Assembly: GCA_902591565.1 (NCBI GenBank)
Contig: CACJBC010000010.1
Location: 1 to 38,598, forward strand
DNA length: 38,598 nt
From: an uncultured SAR86 cluster bacterium
GTDB taxonomy: Bacteria > Pseudomonadota > Gammaproteobacteria > Magnimaribacterales > D2472
Reading direction: 5' to 3'
Under the pieces are notes generated by a model. That model made no database searches. It saw only the letters and a list, made by a program, of their open reading frames with translations, and was not told the DNA's origin. Both the position numbers and the translations under genes were made by a program. Position 1 is the first letter of the stretch; each line of letters begins with the position of its first letter. Shown one piece after another: positions 1 to 8,279 of the stretch.

Positions 1-804
1 GATGCAGAGTTCATAGGAAATCTTAACGAACCTCTAAAAAAGATTGTTCATGATGCAGCGAATGCAATTATGGAGATTTACAAAAAAGATGATTTTGATA
101 CTGCAATAAAATCCGATGGTTCTCCTGTCACAGAGGCCGACAACAATGCAAATAAAATTATTATTGATGCGCTTAAAGAAATTACTCCAAAAATCCCAAT
201 AGTTTCAGAAGAAACTTATAAAAAAGAATTAGATATACCTAAAACTCTTTATTGGTTAGTTGATCCTTTAGATGGTACAAGAGAATTTCTAAACAAGTCT
301 AAAGACTTTACTGTTAATATTGCTCTTATTGAAAATACCGATTCTATTTTTGGAATCATATGTGCGCCAGCATCAGGCAAGACCTGGCTTGGATCTAAAT
401 TTAATATTTCTAGTTGTGACGAAACATCTATTGACAGTTTAAGAATTGTTATGAGTAAAAGTCATCAAACAGACAAAGAAAAAATGTTTCTTGATTACCT
501 CAATAGCTTAAACGTTTCTTATGAAATAATAGAAAAGGGCAGCTCATTAAAATTATGCGCACTTGCTGATAATAAAGCTGATATATATCCAAGATTTGGA
601 CCTACTTCAGAATGGGATATAGCAGCTGGACACGCAATATTAAATTCAATTGGTGGAAGTATTTCTCAAATGGCTAATACTAAAGATCTAGAGTACTCAA
701 AAGAGGAAAGCATCTTAAATCCAGCTTTTGTAGCATTTAGAAATAAAGCCATAAAAGACCAATATTTGCCTATTTTGAGCGAGTTTTATAAAAAGTTGGT
801 ATAA
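1..804 (+). CDS. cysQ: 3'(2'),5'-bisphosphate nucleotidase CysQ (5' end outside window)
   Basis: Magnesium-dependent phosphatase of the inositol monophosphatase superfamily. It would hydrolyse PAP to AMP, clearing the by-product of sulfate assimilation in the cytoplasm. The frame is open from base 1, so the gene starts upstream of the window. The first ATG inside (base 70) is internal, because the residues before it (DAEFIGNLNEPLKKIVHDAA) fit the family's N-terminal helix. Visible motifs are KSDGSPVTEAD, the metal-binding VDPLDGTREF (CysQ-type rather than SuhB-type), and EWDIAAGHAIL near the C-terminus. About 267 residues are seen, close to full length. It is followed by rpoH after 58 bases. 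The family is certain; PAP as substrate is inferred from the CysQ-type motifs. Confidence 0.9.
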   Translation, partial: DAEFIGNLNEPLKKIVHDAANAIMEIYKKDDFDTAIKSDGSPVTEADNNANKIIIDALKEITPKIPIVSEETYKKELDIPKTLYWLVDPLDGTREFLNKSKDFTVNIALIENTDSIFGIICAPASGKTWLGSKFNISSCDETSIDSLRIVMSKSHQTDKEKMFLDYLNSLNVSYEIIEKGSSLKLCALADNKADIYPRFGPTSEWDIAAGHAILNSIGGSISQMANTKDLEYSKEESILNPAFVAFRNKAIKDQYLPILSEFYKKLV

Positions 805-806
805 TT

Positions 807-835
807 TTGTGTATAACATTAATTAATAATATAAT
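807..835 (+). promoter_or_regulatory. Candidate sigma-70 promoter for rpoH
   Basis: A perfect -10 hexamer TATAAT (830-835) lies 17 bases after TTGTGT (807-812), which matches three of six -35 positions. It ends 27 bases before the rpoH ATG. The region is very AT-rich, so a chance -10 is possible. No sigma-E-type promoter was recognised. Confidence 0.4.
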
Positions 836-862
836 TAATTATAAACAATATTTATAATAAGC

Positions 863-1723
863 ATGGGAACACAGTTACAGCCATCTCAGTTAAATAGTCC
901 TGGCAAGGATATAGAATCCTATTTAGCTTCTGTGCACTCAATTCCTATATTGTCCAAAGAAGAAGAGCAGGAATTAGCGCTCAAACTGTATGAAGAAGAT
1001 GATCTAGATGCTGCAAGACAGTTAGTTATTCACCATCTAAGATTTGTTGTTCATATCGCAAGATCGTATCAAGGTTATGGCCTTCCTTTAGCTGATATTA
1101 TCCAAGAAGGCAATGTAGGGCTCATGAAAGCAGTTGATAAATATGATCCACATAGAGGAGTAAAAGTGGTTTCTTTTGCTGTTCATTGGATTAAAGCAGA
1201 AATACATGAGTACATTCTTAAGAATTGGAGACTTGTAAAAATAGCAACAACTAAAGCTCAAAGAAAATTATTTTTTAATCTCAGAGGCAAGAAAAAGAGT
1301 CTTGAATGGCTTACTAAAGAAGAAGCAGAGAATATTGCTAAAGATCTCAATGTAGAAGTCAAGGATGTTCTCCATATGGAAAACAGGCTCTCATCAAATG
1401 ATGCTTCATTTGATACCCCCGTTCCTTCTGGTGATGATGATGAAATGATGTCACCTTCGCAATATATTGAAGATAAAACATATGATCCTGAGGTAATTGT
1501 TGCAAATGCTGAAGCTGATGATATGAATCAGAGTGAATTAATTGAAGCGCTTAAAATGCTAGATGATAGAAGTAAAGATATTCTACAAAGAAGGTATTTG
1601 GCAGAAGACAAAGCAACATTGCATGAATTAGCTGAAGAGTATGATGTGTCTGCAGAAAGAATTAGACAGATTGAGAATGGAGCATTAAAAAAACTAAAGT
1701 CCATAATGCAAAGCGCAGCTTAA
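863..1723 (+). CDS. rpoH: RNA polymerase sigma-32 factor RpoH (heat-shock sigma factor)
   Basis: Directs RNA polymerase to heat-shock promoters. The 286 residues match the usual length. Region 2 is clear (DIIQEGNVGLMKAVDKYDP about 78-96, then FAVHWIKAEIHEYILKNWR). The RpoH-box signature QRKLFFNLR is present at residues 133-141, which separates RpoH from RpoD and RpoS and is implicated in FtsH/DnaK-mediated control of stability. The region 4.2 helix-turn-helix ends in RIRQIENGALKKLK. The ATG at 863 gives the normal N-terminus (E. coli-type QPSQLNSPGKDIESYLASV context). It stands alone between cysQ and trmB. ftsEX, the usual neighbour, is not within the window. Confidence 0.97.
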   Translation: MGTQLQPSQLNSPGKDIESYLASVHSIPILSKEEEQELALKLYEEDDLDAARQLVIHHLRFVVHIARSYQGYGLPLADIIQEGNVGLMKAVDKYDPHRGVKVVSFAVHWIKAEIHEYILKNWRLVKIATTKAQRKLFFNLRGKKKSLEWLTKEEAENIAKDLNVEVKDVLHMENRLSSNDASFDTPVPSGDDDEMMSPSQYIEDKTYDPEVIVANAEADDMNQSELIEALKMLDDRSKDILQRRYLAEDKATLHELAEEYDVSAERIRQIENGALKKLKSIMQSAA

Positions 1724-1751
1724 TTAAAATTAATCATCATTCTCTTGATAA

Positions 1752-2396
1752 ATGCATAACAAATTTCTTCCATCATTTGTTCAAAGAAAAGGTCGCATCA
1801 CAAAAAGCCAAGAAGATAATCTTAACAACCTTCACTCATATCAAATAACTTCTCATAGTCAGATATTGTCTGAGAAAGATAATTTTAAAGAAATTATCTT
1901 AGAAATAGGTTTTGGCAATGGAGACAATCTTGTTAATCTTGCTCAAGAAAATCCACATAATTTATATATTGGCTCGGAAGTTTATTTGGCAGGAATTGGC
2001 CAAGTTCTTGGAGCAATTAGGGATAACGAATTAACTAACATAAGATTAATTACTGGTGATATAAGATTATTTTTAGATGAAATTAACCAACCAATTTTTG
2101 ATGCAGTTCTTATAATTTGCCCTGACCCATGGCCAAAATTAAAACATCATAAAAGACGTATGATCAATTCAGAGTTTTTAAACCTAACTCATAAGGTTTT
2201 AAAATTGAGTGGACATCTTTTCATGTCTACAGATTGGGCGAACTATGCTGAATCGATTGAAGAGTTAATCAATCAAAATTCAATCTTTGAAGTTCTAACT
2301 TCTTCGTCATATGAACATCTAAAACTTACTAAATTTCAGCAAAGAGCTATAGAAGAGGGCAGAAAAATATATCCCTTTTCACTCAAAAAAAATTAG
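1752..2396 (+). CDS. trmB: tRNA (guanine-N7-)-methyltransferase TrmB
   Basis: SAM-dependent enzyme that makes m7G46 in tRNA variable loops. The Rossmann methyltransferase motif EIGFGNG is at residues 51-57. The diagnostic PDPWPK (124-129) is followed by HHKRRM, and the C-terminal TKFQQRAIEEGRKIYPF fits the family's T-F-E/Q-R-x-G tail. At 214 residues it is slightly shorter than E. coli TrmB (about 239), with a short N-terminus. It starts 28 bases after rpoH and converges on hemW with a 4-base overlap at the stop codons, so no separate terminator fits between them. Confidence 0.93.
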   Translation: MHNKFLPSFVQRKGRITKSQEDNLNNLHSYQITSHSQILSEKDNFKEIILEIGFGNGDNLVNLAQENPHNLYIGSEVYLAGIGQVLGAIRDNELTNIRLITGDIRLFLDEINQPIFDAVLIICPDPWPKLKHHKRRMINSEFLNLTHKVLKLSGHLFMSTDWANYAESIEELINQNSIFEVLTSSSYEHLKLTKFQQRAIEEGRKIYPFSLKKN

Positions 2397-3553
2397 TTAA
2401 ACGTGTTTATTGTATCGTTAAGAAATTTATATCCTTGATCGGTTGCCTTAATTAAATTTTGATCTATTAAGCCATTTTCATAACCAAGCTGTAATTTTTC
2501 TCTAAAACTTTTAGAAATAAAAACACCTCTTTTTTTAAGCTCTTCAAAAGATACTCCATTTTTAACTCTTAAAACATTCATAGCAAGATCAAGATCATAT
2601 GAAGAATTATCTATTTGAATTTTAGTTATCTTTAATGGATCACTTATATATGATTCAACTTTTTTTAATTTAATCATTCGAGTGATTGAACTTTTTTCTG
2701 TAATTTTACTGTGGGCGCCTGGACCTATCCCGAGATAATCTCCATAGAGCCAATAGTTCATATTATGTTTGCTAAATGAATTATTTTTAGCCCAAGACGA
2801 CACTTCATACTGAAAAATATCATATGCATTCAGAGATTCTTTGGCTGCAATTTCCATTAATTCTATAGTTTTATCAGATGGCACATTTAGTTCTCTTTTA
2901 TAAAAAATTGTATTGGGTTCAATAGTCAACTGATAAAAAGATAGGTGACTAATTTTACTTTCACAGAAAATTTGAATATCTTTTTTGAGAGATTCTACTG
3001 ATTGGTCCATGATTCCATATATCAAATCAATTGATATATCTATTTCTTTAAATTCTGATGCAATTTTAATAGCTTGATAACTATCATCACTACTATGATT
3101 TCTTTCGAGAGTATCGAGCATATTTTGATCAAAGCTTTGAATACCAATTGAGATTCTATTAACTCCAGCTTCAATAATTTCTTCAATATATGCATGAGTT
3201 ACTTCTTTTGGATTTAATTCAAAACTTATTTCACACCCTTTCTGTAAAAGGCTCATGTCTTGAAATTTTGCTAGGATTTTTTTAATCATTTTTGCAGAGA
3301 CTAGTGATGGAGTTCCTCCGCCAAAATATACAGAGCTGAATTTTCTATTTTGTATATATTGATCTGAGCCTCTCAAATCTTGATAAAGAGCATTTATTAG
3401 CTTATCTTCATCGCCTTCCGACTTATTTGTATTTATATTGAAGTCACAGTAAGGACATTGCTTTTCACACCATGGGAGATGTATATATAGTGATAGCGGT
3501 ACTTTGCTAGGATTAAAGTTTTTCAAGCTCTTTTGTGAATGATTTTGCTGCAA
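2393..3553 (-). CDS. hemW: Radical SAM heme chaperone HemW (HemN-like)
   Basis: Member of the HemN-like radical-SAM family now regarded as a heme chaperone rather than a true coproporphyrinogen oxidase. The [4Fe-4S]-binding CxxxCxxC is at C29, C33 and C36 in CEKQCPYCDFN, preceded by SLYIHLPW. The SAM-binding motif YFGGGTPS follows. The C-terminal HemN domain (DLAMNVLRVKNGVSFEELKKRG) is intact. Total 386 residues. The ATG at 3553 overlaps rdgB by 41 bases; an in-frame TTG at 3526 would give a more typical short N-terminus, so the start is uncertain. It is the last gene of the long efp-to-hemW run. Confidence 0.93.
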   Translation of the reverse strand: MQQNHSQKSLKNFNPSKVPLSLYIHLPWCEKQCPYCDFNINTNKSEGDEDKLINALYQDLRGSDQYIQNRKFSSVYFGGGTPSLVSAKMIKKILAKFQDMSLLQKGCEISFELNPKEVTHAYIEEIIEAGVNRISIGIQSFDQNMLDTLERNHSSDDSYQAIKIASEFKEIDISIDLIYGIMDQSVESLKKDIQIFCESKISHLSFYQLTIEPNTIFYKRELNVPSDKTIELMEIAAKESLNAYDIFQYEVSSWAKNNSFSKHNMNYWLYGDYLGIGPGAHSKITEKSSITRMIKLKKVESYISDPLKITKIQIDNSSYDLDLAMNVLRVKNGVSFEELKKRGVFISKSFREKLQLGYENGLIDQNLIKATDQGYKFLNDTINTFN

Positions 3554-4109
3554 TACCTCTATGACTTATCCTATTTTTTTCTTCAGTATCAATTGAAGCC
3601 ATTGATACATCATACCCGTTAGGGTAAAAAATTTTGTCATAACCAAAGCCACCATCACCTGAACTTCTAATTGAAATTTTTCCGTGAATTTCGCCTATCG
3701 AATAAAGAGGTATAGGGTCTGAATATGATCGAACTCCCACTAAAACACATACATAAAAGGCATCTAGAGAGGAGACATTTTTTCTATTTAATTCAGCAAT
3801 AATTTTATCTCTATTGTCTTTATCGGACGCGCCTTCGCCAGCATATCTACCTGAATAAATTCCTGGTGCATAGTCTAACTCAGGCACAACCAAACCTGAA
3901 TCGTCTGCAACAGTAAAGAGATTTGATTTTTTTGAACCATGCCTAGCTTTTTTTAAGGCATTTTCAAAGAATGAAATGCCATCCTCGACAGCATCGTCAA
4001 TCCCTAGTTCTTCTTGAGATATTAGCTCAAAGCAATCAAAAATTTTTTTAAACTCTCTTATTTTGCCTTTATTAGATGAAGCAAGAAGGATTTTATTATT
4101 TTTTAGCAA
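3513..4109 (-). CDS. rdgB: dITP/XTP pyrophosphatase RdgB (Ham1-like), TTG start
   Basis: Cleans ITP, dITP and XTP from nucleotide pools by hydrolysis to the monophosphate. The family N-terminus ILLASSNKGKIREF is clear, as are the substrate and metal motifs (VADDSGLVVPELDYAPGIYSGRYAG) and FGYDKIF...SHRGIA. The open frame extends to 4274, but the extra residues do not resemble the family and lie inside metW. The best start is TTG at 4109, giving 198 residues (E. coli has 197). It overlaps the metW stop by 14 bases, which suggests translational coupling. Confidence 0.92.
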   Translation of the reverse strand: MLKNNKILLASSNKGKIREFKKIFDCFELISQEELGIDDAVEDGISFFENALKKARHGSKKSNLFTVADDSGLVVPELDYAPGIYSGRYAGEGASDKDNRDKIIAELNRKNVSSLDAFYVCVLVGVRSYSDPIPLYSIGEIHGKISIRSSGDGGFGYDKIFYPNGYDVSMASIDTEEKNRISHRGIAAKSFTKELEKL

Positions 4110-4689
4110 GTAGATAGACTCCCTCAGAGGCAAAAGTATTTGGAAAGGTTGAAGCTGCAGCGCTTTTAACACCCTTGTCGTTAAGGAAAAGTTTTTCATT
4201 AATGACGAATCCTTCTTCAACACATAGTGTTTCAAAATCTTTAATTGTACAAAGATGCAAGTTCTTAGTTTCATACCAGCTTGATGGCAGATTTGGCGTG
4301 ACCGGCATTCTGCCTTGAACTAAATCAAGCCTGCATTTCCAAAAACCTAAATTTGGCAGAGTGACTATGCATTGTTTTGAAAGGTTGAGCATTTTCCTTA
4401 AAGCTAAATGCGGTTCTTTTAAACATTGGATTGAACTTGCCATTATAGCAACATCAAAATTACATGTTTCAAAGTCTTGGATGCCTTCATCAATATCTTT
4501 TTCTACAACTGATATGCCTTTATCGATACAATCTTGGATTTTATTATGATCGATCTCAACTCCGTATCCACGAATATTTTTTTGATCAATTAAATCTTTT
4601 AGAAGGGATCCATCACCGCAACCAAAATCAATGACCTTACTTTTTTCTGGAACCCATGCTTTTATTATATGTGTTAGCGAGGTTTTCAT
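4096..4689 (-). CDS. metW: MetW, methyltransferase-fold partner of MetX
   Basis: Small class-I SAM-methyltransferase-fold protein (197 residues) with motif I VIDFGCGDGSLLKDL and IMASSIQCL. In proteobacteria metW sits next to metX, and in Pseudomonas-type organisms it is reported to be needed for MetX activity in methionine synthesis. Its ATG overlaps the metX stop by 4 bases (4686-4689), and its own end overlaps rdgB, so it is translated as part of the operon. Whether it has methyltransferase activity of its own is not known from the sequence. Confidence 0.93.
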   Translation of the reverse strand: MKTSLTHIIKAWVPEKSKVIDFGCGDGSLLKDLIDQKNIRGYGVEIDHNKIQDCIDKGISVVEKDIDEGIQDFETCNFDVAIMASSIQCLKEPHLALRKMLNLSKQCIVTLPNLGFWKCRLDLVQGRMPVTPNLPSSWYETKNLHLCTIKDFETLCVEEGFVINEKLFLNDKGVKSAAASTFPNTFASEGVYLLAKK

Positions 4690-5783
4690 TTTGATTTTAA
4701 AAACCCCTTTATGATATTTACAAACCTTTCAGAGGCAAATAAAAAACTATCATGTCCTTGGTCACCTTTTAGTATTACGCATGAACACTCAATATCAACA
4801 TTCATTGCAGCTAATTGAATTTCTTTGCTTCTTTTAGGTGGATACAACCAATCACTATCAAAACCTACTACTAATAATTTAGCTTGAATCTTTTTCATAA
4901 CATTCTCAAGGCTGCCATTAGAAGAGTATGAAGCATCATAACCATCCATTGCTTTGGTCATTAAAATATAACTGTTTGCATCAAATGTATCTGAAAATTT
5001 TTCACCTTTATACTGAAGATAGTTCTCTACTTCGTAATCAACGGTACCTTCTATTTTTGATTTAATATCTTGAAATTTTCTACCAAATTTTTGGTCCATA
5101 ATTTCTTCAGAAGAATACGTAATATGTCCAAGCATCCTGGCTGCTTTAAGACCATTTTTAGGCTTAACACTATGCTTTAAATAATCGCCACCCATAAAAT
5201 TTTTATCTTTTCTTATAGCCTCTCTTCCAACTTCATTCATAGCTATATTTTGTGTGCTCGATTTTGTTGCAGTAGCAAATATTCCAGCTTTTTTTACTTT
5301 TTTGGGATAAGAGATTGACCACTGAAGAGCCTGCATTCCGCCAAGACTTCCACCGACAACCATGTGCCATTTAGAAATACCTAAATGGTCAGTTAGAAGT
5401 TTTTGAGAGTTTACCCAATCAGTTACTGAGACTGATGGAAAGTCTTTTCCATAAGATTCACCAGTCTCTGGATTGGTGCTTAGCGGTCCAGATGAACCAG
5501 AACATCCACCCAAATTATTTGAACAAACAACAAAAAATATATCGGTATCAATTGCTTTTCCAGGCCCAATTATTTCATCCCACCATCCCAATACAGCGCT
5601 ATCAGCTGTTTTACCTGCGGCATGATGATTTCCAGAAAATGCATGACAAATTAAGATTCCATTATCTTTATCGGTGTTAAGTTGACCATAAGTCTCTACC
5701 ATTAAATCAAAAGTATCCAACCTTTCTCCAGATTCTAAATCAAGGCCCTGATCAAATTTAATAAGCTCAGTTTTTATTTTCAT
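4686..5783 (-). CDS. metX: Homoserine O-acyltransferase MetX
   Basis: Alpha/beta-hydrolase-fold enzyme that activates homoserine for methionine synthesis. The nucleophile elbow is GGSLGGMQALQW with catalytic Ser146. The C-terminal FDSDWLYPP and GHDSFL supply the Asp and His of the triad. The oxyanion and entry motifs ICHAFSGNHHAAG and NNLGGCSGSSGP are present. It has 365 residues, a usual length. The acyl donor cannot be assigned by name alone: MetX enzymes paired with MetW in gammaproteobacteria are often succinyltransferases, so either acetyl- or succinyl-CoA is possible. Confidence 0.94.
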   Translation of the reverse strand: MKIKTELIKFDQGLDLESGERLDTFDLMVETYGQLNTDKDNGILICHAFSGNHHAAGKTADSAVLGWWDEIIGPGKAIDTDIFFVVCSNNLGGCSGSSGPLSTNPETGESYGKDFPSVSVTDWVNSQKLLTDHLGISKWHMVVGGSLGGMQALQWSISYPKKVKKAGIFATATKSSTQNIAMNEVGREAIRKDKNFMGGDYLKHSVKPKNGLKAARMLGHITYSSEEIMDQKFGRKFQDIKSKIEGTVDYEVENYLQYKGEKFSDTFDANSYILMTKAMDGYDASYSSNGSLENVMKKIQAKLLVVGFDSDWLYPPKRSKEIQLAAMNVDIECSCVILKGDQGHDSFLFASERFVNIIKGFLKSK

Positions 5784-6292
5784 ATAAATGATCTAATTAT
5801 ACTCGCTAGAAATATCTCTAATTGCCTTATTAAAATCAAAGCAAATATTGGAGAAAAATCTAAACCACCAGCTGACGGTATAAATTTCCTTATCGGCTTG
5901 AGAAGCTTTAAAGAAATTTCTTCAATTATTTGTAGCATTGGATGGGAGGTGTTGGGCGCTACCCAGCTAAGAATAACAGCTCCAATCACTGAAAAGAAAA
6001 AAATTGTAAGTGTAGTATTTAAAACCTCAACTAATGATATTAAGCTTAGGGTAATTGCATCATATTGAGATGAGTAAAGAATATAAAAGTTAGAAAACCT
6101 AAGCAGAACAGCAATAATAAATATTGTATAAAGTTGATTTGAAAAAATAGATATTTTAGCAATAGGCTTATAGACATTTACAAAGCCTTTAACTATTGGG
6201 TTGTAGTAATCAATTTTCAGTAGATTAAAAATAAAGAGCAAAATGAATGCATAACTTAAAATTCCTAAACTTAGACCTAATAACTCATTCAT
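5780..6292 (-). CDS. yggT: YggT family integral membrane protein
   Basis: Inner-membrane protein with two YGGT repeats. The second, ILSWVAPNTSHPMLQIIEEI, is followed by LLKPIRKFIPSAGGLDFSPI, the family signature. About four membrane segments are evident. The frame is open to 6304 but that codon is TTG; the ATG at 6292, just after the proC stop, gives 170 residues and is the better start. It overlaps metX by 4 bases. The family has been linked to osmotic tolerance and cell-envelope functions, but its biochemical role is unsettled. Confidence 0.9.
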   Translation of the reverse strand: MNELLGLSLGILSYAFILLFIFNLLKIDYYNPIVKGFVNVYKPIAKISIFSNQLYTIFIIAVLLRFSNFYILYSSQYDAITLSLISLVEVLNTTLTIFFFSVIGAVILSWVAPNTSHPMLQIIEEISLKLLKPIRKFIPSAGGLDFSPIFALILIRQLEIFLASIIRSFI

Positions 6293-6293
6293 T

Positions 6294-7085
6294 TTAGAAC
6301 TCAACTGAAATATCTTTTGCTCGTTTGATTGCTGCAGCTATCCCTTTTTCAAAATTTTGAGATAATTTTGATGATTTAAAGCTCTTTAGACCAGCTTCGG
6401 TTGTTCCTTTTTTTGAAGCAACTGAGGCGATTAATTCATCAAGATTACTATTATCATTGATTGAATATGAAACTCCCTCTAATAAGTTACATATAATAGT
6501 TTCTTTTTTAGACCTATCACCATCACAGAGTTTTAGGATTCTTTTTTCGTATACTTTTAAAAGATAGAAGAAGTAGGCAGGACCGCTGCCAATTAGCCCA
6601 GTAAAATCGTCAATCTTATTCTCTTTGGTAATATCTATAGTGGTACCAACTTTTTTAAATATTATGGATACTCTGTTAAAAGTAGTTTTACTTGCATTGC
6701 AATTATAAATCGCTGTAATACCTTTATTATATCTTGATGAGGTATTGGGCATAGCTCTAATAAGCTCAACATCTTTGTACATAGATAAGTACTTATTTGA
6801 TTTTATCCCAGCAACCAAAGATACAATTTTAGGTTTTTTTATTACTGAGCATATTTCATCGAAGGCTTTAATGGCATCCTTTGGTTTTACACCTAAAAAA
6901 ATAATAGATTTTGAATCAATGCGCCCAAGCGTTATTTTTTTTGCTCCTAGTTTTTTAGCTCTCTGTGTATTTATTTTATTTCTGTCAACAAACTCTATTA
7001 GATTTTTATCATACCCAGATGATATTAAGCCTGACAATATAGCTTGAGAAATATTTCCTGATCCATAAAAAACTATTTTATTCAT
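6294..7085 (-). CDS. proC: Pyrroline-5-carboxylate reductase ProC
   Basis: Last enzyme of proline synthesis, reducing pyrroline-5-carboxylate with NAD(P)H. The N-terminal Rossmann motif (FYGSGNISQAILSGLI), FLGVKPKD, RAMPNTSSRYNKGITAIY and GLIGSGPAYFF define the family. The C-terminal dimerisation helix contains the conserved VASKKGTTEAGL. It has 263 residues, standard length. The ATG at 7085 touches the yggS stop (they share one base), consistent with coupled translation. The yggS-proC-yggT order is widely conserved in gammaproteobacteria. Confidence 0.96.
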   Translation of the reverse strand: MNKIVFYGSGNISQAILSGLISSGYDKNLIEFVDRNKINTQRAKKLGAKKITLGRIDSKSIIFLGVKPKDAIKAFDEICSVIKKPKIVSLVAGIKSNKYLSMYKDVELIRAMPNTSSRYNKGITAIYNCNASKTTFNRVSIIFKKVGTTIDITKENKIDDFTGLIGSGPAYFFYLLKVYEKRILKLCDGDRSKKETIICNLLEGVSYSINDNSNLDELIASVASKKGTTEAGLKSFKSSKLSQNFEKGIAAAIKRAKDISVEF

Positions 7086-7756
7086 TATCTTTTACCAAAA
7101 ATTAGTTCACCAACTCTAATCATATTAGAGCCAGATACAATTGCTGTCTCAAAATCATTTGTTGTTCCCATTGATAAATATTTTGCATCAGGAAAGGCTG
7201 ATACTAGCTCTTCATGAAGCAATTTTGACATTTGCATTTGTTTTCTATTTTCTTCACCCAAACTTGGGAGAACCATTATGCCTTTTAAATTTATATTTTC
7301 CATAGAATTTACATATTTAGCGAAAACTAGCATATCTTCTGGACTAATTCCTGATTTTGTTGACTCTTTAGAGATATTAATTTGGATACAAGCACTTATA
7401 ACTTTATTAATTTTTTTACATTCATCATTAATTTTTTCTGCTATTTTTTTTCTGTCAATTGTATGAATCCAGTCAGCATATTTAGCAACTATTTTTGCTT
7501 TATTGGTCTGAAGGGGTCCTATGAAATGCCAATTTATATTTTTATCAAGATTTATGGCTTTGTTTTTAAGCTCTTGTGCATAATTTTCACCAAAATTATT
7601 AATACCTAATTCATGAGCTGTTATTATGTGTTCGATACTTTTTTTCTTTGAAACTGCAATTAAGAAAATATCATTTAGATTTTTAGAAACAACTTTACTT
7701 GCCTCGGAAATTTTAAAGTTCAAAGAATTAATATTAGATTCTAATTCTTTTTGCAT
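7085..7756 (-). CDS. yggS: YggS/PROSC family PLP-homeostasis protein
   Basis: Single-domain, alanine-racemase-fold PLP-binding protein that helps buffer pyridoxal phosphate; no enzymatic activity is established for the family. The PLP lysine lies in IAVSKKKS, followed by FGENYAQEL, WHFIGPLQTNK and the C-terminal SMGTTNDFETAI and IRVGELIFG, all family hallmarks. It has 223 residues. It overlaps the end of the SPOR-domain gene by 16 bases and is followed immediately by proC. Confidence 0.95.
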   Translation of the reverse strand: MQKELESNINSLNFKISEASKVVSKNLNDIFLIAVSKKKSIEHIITAHELGINNFGENYAQELKNKAINLDKNINWHFIGPLQTNKAKIVAKYADWIHTIDRKKIAEKINDECKKINKVISACIQINISKESTKSGISPEDMLVFAKYVNSMENINLKGIMVLPSLGEENRKQMQMSKLLHEELVSAFPDAKYLSMGTTNDFETAIVSGSNMIRVGELIFGKR

Positions 7757-8274
7757 AAGGTCCTCAATTGAGGATCAAACCCTCTATTAGTTATTTTTTC
7801 CTTAATGTTGTTAGCAGCCGACCTATTTCTGTAGGGACCAGTTATAACGCTATGTAATATTTTTCCAGGCTTGGAATTGCTATATATTTCGTTAATAGTA
7901 ATAAACTCAATTTCACTGAGAATATCTTTTGCTTCATAAGCATATTTTTTATTGCCATATACTCCAATTTGAACAAAATACTCACAAGAAAGAAAATTTT
8001 CTTTTGAGTCAGTCTCTATAAGAATAGAGTTTTCTATTAAAGATGTTGGAAAATCAATTTTTACAACATTGGAATTTTCCCTAGTCTTAATGCTAGCTAC
8101 ATCGGTGTCAAAATATAAAAATGAAATAGCTCCCAAGGTTATTGCTAATATAATGATCCCAAAAATTATATTCTTTGATATTAACGGGCCATCATTTTTT
8201 TTAGACCTAAATACAGTTTTTTTTCTTGTTATATTTTTTTTTCTGGACCTATTTCTATTAGCGTAGTCTTTCAT
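7741..8274 (-). CDS. SPOR-domain membrane protein (FtsN/DedD-like)
   Basis: Basic cytoplasmic N-terminus (RNRSRKKNITRKK), one membrane segment at about residues 33-53 (IIFGIIILAITLGAISFLYF), a short linker and a C-terminal SPOR domain (about 100-175; YFVQIGVYGNKKYAYEAKDIL ... VITGPYRNRSAANNIKEKI). SPOR domains bind denuded septal peptidoglycan, so a role in division or envelope remodelling is likely. It is the gene directly downstream of argS, an arrangement also found in pseudomonads. At 177 residues it is shorter than E. coli FtsN, and the FtsN essential helices cannot be recognised, so no gene symbol is given. Confidence 0.85.
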   Translation of the reverse strand: MKDYANRNRSRKKNITRKKTVFRSKKNDGPLISKNIIFGIIILAITLGAISFLYFDTDVASIKTRENSNVVKIDFPTSLIENSILIETDSKENFLSCEYFVQIGVYGNKKYAYEAKDILSEIEFITINEIYSNSKPGKILHSVITGPYRNRSAANNIKEKITNRGFDPQLRTLCKKN

Positions 8275-8279
8275 GCTGT

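Noticed and set aside
4110-4274. Extended N-terminus of RdgB
   Set aside because: The extra residues are a frame shadow of metW and do not match the family; the conserved protein begins at ILLASSNKG.
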